The translations under genes were made by a program, and so were the position numbers. A stretch of DNA of 64,000 bases, from assembly GCA_965115995.1 (NCBI GenBank), contig OZ220472.1, positions 930,001 to 994,000 of the forward strand, written 5' to 3'. The stretch is from Poriferisodalis sp026713105. GTDB taxonomy: Bacteria > Actinomycetota > Acidimicrobiia > Acidimicrobiales > Poriferisodalaceae. Positions 60,268-64,000 of the stretch are shown piece after piece (position 1 is the first letter of the stretch; every line of letters begins with the position of its first letter). Below the pieces are notes generated by a model, which was given only the letters and a program-made list of their open reading frames with translations, searched no databases and had not been told where the DNA came from.

Positions 60268-62718
60268 GTGACGTTCGAGATGTTGCAGCACTATCGGGTC
60301 TTGGATCTCTGCGAGGGAGTCAGCCAGTTCGCGGGCTACCTGCTCGCCAGCCTCGGCGCGGAGGTCATTGCCGTCGAGCCACCCGACGGTGTACGCAGCC
60401 GTCACCTCGGGCCCTTCGTCGACGACGAGCGAGACCCGGAGCGCTCGCTCGCCCACTGGGCCTACAACCAGGGCAAGCAGAGCGTCACTGCGGATCTCAC
60501 CAGCGCGGAAGGCCGCAAACGGCTGCTGGAATTGGTGAGGGGCGCAGATGCACTCATCGAGGACGCCCCGGCTGGTCACTTGGCATCGCTGGGCCTCGGC
60601 TATGACGACCTCGCCGCCGTCAATCCAGCGATCGTCCATGCTTCGGTGACGCCGTTCGGCTCGACCGGGCCTCGCAGCTCCTGGGCAGGCTCGGACCTGA
60701 CCGCCGTGGCCGGCAGCGGCTTCCTGCACGCCAGCGGGGACAAGGACCGCGCTCCCGTCCGTGTTTCGGGTGCGCCTCAGAGCTTCCTGCAGGCAGCCGG
60801 AGACGCCGCGGCTGCGACGCTCATTGCGCTGCGTGAGGCCCAACGCAGCGGCCTCGGCCAGCACGTCGACATCTCCGCCATGGAGTCGATGACCCACGGG
60901 CAGCCGCAGAATCTGTCGCCACGGGTGAATGCCAACCCCATCGACCGCCTCGCCGGGGGCTTGAGCCTCGGCGGCATCGATATCCCGATGATGTTCCCGT
61001 GCGCGGACGGCAACACCATCTGCGTGGCGCTGATGGGTGCCGCATTCGCGCCCTACACCCAACGGCTCGTGGAGTGGGAGGCCGAAGAGGGCTTCGCCGA
61101 CGAGGAGCTCCAGGCGGTGGACTGGGAGACGATCGCCGTCGAGGTTCTCAGCGGCCAGCGATCGCCCGAGATCATCGGCAAGTCGTTCGCGACCCACGCC
61201 CGCTTCCTCGCGACCAAGACGACTGAGGATTTGTGGGCGGCGGCATTCGACCGGAACCTGCTGATCACACCGTCGGCGCTGGTCAGCGACCTCCTCACCA
61301 ACCCGCACTTCGCCGATCGCGGGTTCTGGCGGGACACCGAGATGGATGACGGCCGCACGGCTCGCTACTGCGGTCCGCTTGTCCACTTCAGCGCCGACGC
61401 TCCAGAACGAACCCCTGCCGTTCCGTCGTTGGGTGCCGGCAACGACACCGTGGACACCGACCGTCAGCCGCATGCGACAGCAGTGGTTGGTGCCAGCGGC
61501 CCCAGTTCCGACGGACACGAGTTGCCGCTTGCCGGCCTCAAGGTCGTGGAATTCTCGTGGGTCATCGCCACGCCCTCCGCAGTGCGGATCCTGGCCGACT
61601 ACGGGGCAACCGTGGTCAAGGTGGAGACCGAGAGCCGGCCCGACACGATGCGGACGGTCAACCCGTTCGTCGATGAGGAAGCTCATCCTGACAACAGCGT
61701 CGGTTACGGCGTGTACAACGCGGGCAAGCGCAGCCTCAGCCTCGATCTCAGCAAGCCCGAGTCGCGAGCGGTGGTGGAAGACCTCATCCGCTGGGCCGAC
61801 ATCGCCACGGAGTCCTGGGCACCAGGAGCAGCAGCGCGCATGGGCTTCGGCTACGACGACTTCTCGGCGATCAACCCCGAGATCATCATGTTGTCGAGCT
61901 CATTGCTGGGCCAGAGCGGGCCGTACTCGAGTCTTGCCGGCTACGGGTTCATGGCAGCTGCGATCGCCGGTTTCTACGAGATCACTGGATGGCCTGACCG
62001 GGGACCCGCCGGCCCGTATGGCCCCTACACCGATTTCCTGGCGCCACGCGTCATCGTGGCGTCGCTGATGGCGGCGTTGGAGCGACGCGACCGCACCGGA
62101 ACCGGCTGCTACATCGACGTGTCGCAGACCGAAGCAGCTCTGCATTACCTGGCGCCGGCCATCTTGGATGCGTCGATCAATGGCCGCGATCCGCAGCGCT
62201 GCGGCAACGAGGACCCGCACATGAGCCCGCACGGCGTCTATCCGAGCTCGGGCGACGACCAGTGGGTGGCTATTGCCTGCACCGATGACCGGTGGGCATC
62301 GCTGGCTGACACCATCGGGCTCGTCGGCGATGGGGCACCAGGCTCGGATCAGGCTGCGCGCAGGGAGCGTGCGGCGGAGATCGACGAGGCCATTTCGGCA
62401 TGGACCTCGGAGCGCACCAACACAGAGGCGGCCGAGACGCTGCAGGCCAGCGGTGTCGATGCCTACCCAGTCAACAACGGGCAAGGATGCTGCGACGATC
62501 CGCAGCTGCAGGCTCGGGAGCACCACATCAACGTTCCCCACAGCTATCGCGGGACGATGTGGACGCAGCACTGCAGGACGCGCATGTCTCGAACGCCACC
62601 GGTGGTCTGGCGAGGCGGCCCATGCCTGGGCGAGGACAACTATGAGGTGCTCACCGATTTCCTGGGCTACGACGCCGACCGCATCGCCGACCTCGCAGCG
62701 GCCGAAGTGCTCGGCTGA
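60268..62718 (+). CDS. Double CaiB/BaiF-type class III CoA transferase
   Basis: An 816-residue protein with two tandem family III CoA-transferase units. Unit 1 (1-380): LDLCEGVSQFAGYLLASLGAEVIAVEPPDG, GKQSVTADLTSAEGRKRL, GQHVDISAMES. Unit 2 (410-816): LKVVEFSWVIATPSAVRILADYGATVVKVETESRPD, GKRSLSLDLSKPESRAV, GPYGPYTDFLAPRVIV, TGCYIDVSQTEA. The catalytic Asp of the family is present in unit 2 (YTDFLAP), while unit 1 has SFLQAAG at the equivalent place. GTG start. It moves CoA between carboxylic acids; substrate unknown. Confidence 0.88.
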   Translation: MTFEMLQHYRVLDLCEGVSQFAGYLLASLGAEVIAVEPPDGVRSRHLGPFVDDERDPERSLAHWAYNQGKQSVTADLTSAEGRKRLLELVRGADALIEDAPAGHLASLGLGYDDLAAVNPAIVHASVTPFGSTGPRSSWAGSDLTAVAGSGFLHASGDKDRAPVRVSGAPQSFLQAAGDAAAATLIALREAQRSGLGQHVDISAMESMTHGQPQNLSPRVNANPIDRLAGGLSLGGIDIPMMFPCADGNTICVALMGAAFAPYTQRLVEWEAEEGFADEELQAVDWETIAVEVLSGQRSPEIIGKSFATHARFLATKTTEDLWAAAFDRNLLITPSALVSDLLTNPHFADRGFWRDTEMDDGRTARYCGPLVHFSADAPERTPAVPSLGAGNDTVDTDRQPHATAVVGASGPSSDGHELPLAGLKVVEFSWVIATPSAVRILADYGATVVKVETESRPDTMRTVNPFVDEEAHPDNSVGYGVYNAGKRSLSLDLSKPESRAVVEDLIRWADIATESWAPGAAARMGFGYDDFSAINPEIIMLSSSLLGQSGPYSSLAGYGFMAAAIAGFYEITGWPDRGPAGPYGPYTDFLAPRVIVASLMAALERRDRTGTGCYIDVSQTEAALHYLAPAILDASINGRDPQRCGNEDPHMSPHGVYPSSGDDQWVAIACTDDRWASLADTIGLVGDGAPGSDQAARRERAAEIDEAISAWTSERTNTEAAETLQASGVDAYPVNNGQGCCDDPQLQAREHHINVPHSYRGTMWTQHCRTRMSRTPPVVWRGGPCLGEDNYEVLTDFLGYDADRIADLAAAEVLG

Positions 62719-62723
62719 GGCCG

Positions 62724-64000
62724 CTACTCGGCCTCGGTTTCGGCTTCCGTGCCGGATTCGGCCTCCTCCGCGCCATCCTCGCCCTCACCTTCGGCTTCAG
62801 ACTCGGCCTCCGACCCGGTCTCACCGTCGGTATCGGGCGCTGGCGCAGCAGTCGTCGGCGGCGGCTGATGGCGGGCGCAGTCACCCGAGACAATGTCATT
62901 GATGCGGTCGACGCGGGCCCCTGCAGCAGCAGGCACCGGCGCGCCGTTGGCGTCGAGCAGATGCGGATGGAACGACCAGTCCACGATTTCGTTGCCGTCG
63001 AAGTCGATCTGCAGGACACCCGTCTCGCCAGTGATACCGGACCGGTGATGCCACACGAAATTGCCCAGCGAGTAGGCCACCAGCTTCCCGTCGTCGAACA
63101 CGACCGGCTGCAATACGTGAGGGTGCTGACCAATAACCGCGTCGGCACCGTTGCGCAGCAGCTCGAACGCAAGGTCGCGCTGGCGGCCGTCGGGACAGGT
63201 CATGCGTTCGACGCCCCAGTGGACGACGGCGATCACCACGTCGGCATCCTGAGCTGCCGCACGGACGTTCGCGAACAGCCGGTCACGCTGGTACGCCGAC
63301 GCAATCCCCGGTCGCGTCCCGGTGGCGGGAAAGCCGAGCGGCACAACCAGCGAGGCCCCGACGAATGCGACACCTACACCGGGCACTACCTCGATCACGC
63401 GGTGTCGGTAGGCGTCTGAGCTGGTTGCCCCTGCCCCCAACGCGATTACTCCTTCGGCCTCGAGCAGGCCAACCGTGTCGAGGAGCGCATCGGGTCCGTA
63501 GTCCATGGCGTGATTGTTCGCCAGGTTTGCCACGTCCACACCCGCAGCGCCGATCCGCTCAGCGGCCGACGGTGGTGCCCGAAAGACGAACTGCTTGTCG
63601 GCAGGCTCACCGTGGTCGCTGATGACCATCTCTACGTTCACGACCGCGATGTCGGCGGACCCGAGCGCAGGCTCGATGCCGGCGAACGGGTCGATGCCGG
63701 CTGCTTCGCTGCGGTTCATCAGCACGTCGCCGCCCGCCAGCAGTGTCCACGTCCGATCCGGCGTGCTCGTCGTCGGCACGACCGCAGTCGTCGCTGTCGT
63801 CGTTGCGGCAACCGACGCGGCAGGCACAGTTGAGGGAGCGACTTGGTCATCGGCTCGGCTGGACTCGACTTCGGCCGCTGCCGGCTGCGCGCTCGCAGGT
63901 GCTTGCGATGATGTGGGCGGCGCAGGCGCTACCCGGATTGGGCTGGTGCTGCATGCGACCGCCAGCGCAGCCGCGCTCCCAGCAAGCGCTGCAAGGGTCC
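62724..64000 (-). CDS. CapA-like (PGA_cap) metallophosphoesterase-fold lipoprotein, 5' end outside the window
   Basis: The frame is open to base 64000 and continues beyond. The visible N-terminal part has a hydrophobic run ending in a lipobox (ALAVAC) at about 63950, followed by a long Ala/Pro/Thr linker. The domain shows LLAGGDVLMNR, ADIAVVNVEMVISDHGEP, VDVANLANNHAMDYG, VIAVVHWGVE, GADAVIGQHPHVLQPV and VAYSLGNFVWH, all PGA_cap motifs. The last ~35 residues are almost only Glu, Ala, Ser, Gly and Thr. It was named for poly-gamma-glutamate capsule synthesis, but most members are uncharacterised surface hydrolases. Confidence 0.85.
   Translation of the reverse strand, partial: TLAALAGSAAALAVACSTSPIRVAPAPPTSSQAPASAQPAAAEVESSRADDQVAPSTVPAASVAATTTATTAVVPTTSTPDRTWTLLAGGDVLMNRSEAAGIDPFAGIEPALGSADIAVVNVEMVISDHGEPADKQFVFRAPPSAAERIGAAGVDVANLANNHAMDYGPDALLDTVGLLEAEGVIALGAGATSSDAYRHRVIEVVPGVGVAFVGASLVVPLGFPATGTRPGIASAYQRDRLFANVRAAAQDADVVIAVVHWGVERMTCPDGRQRDLAFELLRNGADAVIGQHPHVLQPVVFDDGKLVAYSLGNFVWHHRSGITGETGVLQIDFDGNEIVDWSFHPHLLDANGAPVPAAAGARVDRINDIVSGDCARHQPPPTTAAPAPDTDGETGSEAESEAEGEGEDGAEEAESGTEAETEAE

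Noticed and set aside
59974..61686. Long minus-strand frame opposite the CoA transferase
   Set aside because: The plus-strand CoA transferase motifs are unambiguous, and the apparent protein runs through repeat copy D.

Overview
The window is high-GC, gene-dense bacterial chromosome, most likely from an actinobacterium. A mycothiol synthase (mshD), menaquinone genes (menA, menG), paired P450s, CWB2 cell-wall-binding proteins and many starts without a Shine-Dalgarno sequence all point that way. A fused TrpE-TrpG, a fused LivM-LivG and the many CoA-ester genes suggest the class Acidimicrobiia; that rank is inference, because no rRNA or ribosomal protein gene is present. Both window edges cut a gene. 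I see no tRNA, rRNA, CRISPR array, insertion sequence or prophage.

Layout. 1-8.6 kb: the end of a dimethylformamidase-like protein, a molybdate importer (modABC), a metallo-hydrolase, a DUF418 membrane protein and a zinc alcohol dehydrogenase. 8.8-12.7 kb: the Hen1/Pnkp RNA-repair pair. 12.8-13.4 kb: a carboxymuconolactone-decarboxylase-like gene whose second active-site Cys codon is TGA, a candidate selenoprotein. 13.5-21.5 kb: twin thioesterase-like genes, menA, a YbaK-type deacylase, menG, mshD, rlmN, nth and a CitE-like lyase. 21.5-25.9 kb: two tandem secreted CWB2/PD40 proteins. 26-31.5 kb: the his operon (DCBHAF). 31.5-34.3 kb: an acyl-CoA ligase, a hydrolase and an atypical GroES. 34.3-40.6 kb: trpEG, ygfZ, a monooxygenase-like gene and trpFBA. 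40.6-44 kb: a small Cys-rich protein, a lipoprotein cytochrome c, a FabZ-like dehydratase, an SDR and an esterase. 44-55 kb: two P450s and a glutamine amidotransferase, two glutamine-synthetase-like genes, and a branched-chain-type ABC importer. 55-64 kb: a PaaA-like diiron protein, MaoC-type dehydratases, a deletion remnant of an enoyl-CoA hydratase, an acyl-CoA dehydrogenase, a PPOX flavoprotein, a double CaiB-type CoA transferase and a CapA-like lipoprotein.

How the genes work together. The his and trp operons are conventional but incomplete here (hisG, E, I, N and trpC, D are absent). The 44-55 kb block has the parts expected for catabolism of an amine through a gamma-glutamyl intermediate: GS-like ligases, an amidohydrolase-type GATase, oxygenases and an importer. 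The final 9 kb looks like acyl-CoA degradation.

Between and inside genes there is an unusual amount of small repetitive DNA. There are four copies of a ~66-bp dispersed repeat, one translated inside hisC. A hairpin-bearing 30-bp tandem repeat lies in modC. A three-copy hairpin repeat sits at the end of the epimerase gene. A 33-bp repeat multiplies the start codon of trpB, and a long inverted repeat lies between ybaK and menG. Ten genes carry a TANNNT hexamer 6-8 nt before the start codon, the arrangement of leaderless actinobacterial promoters; I used it to choose several starts.
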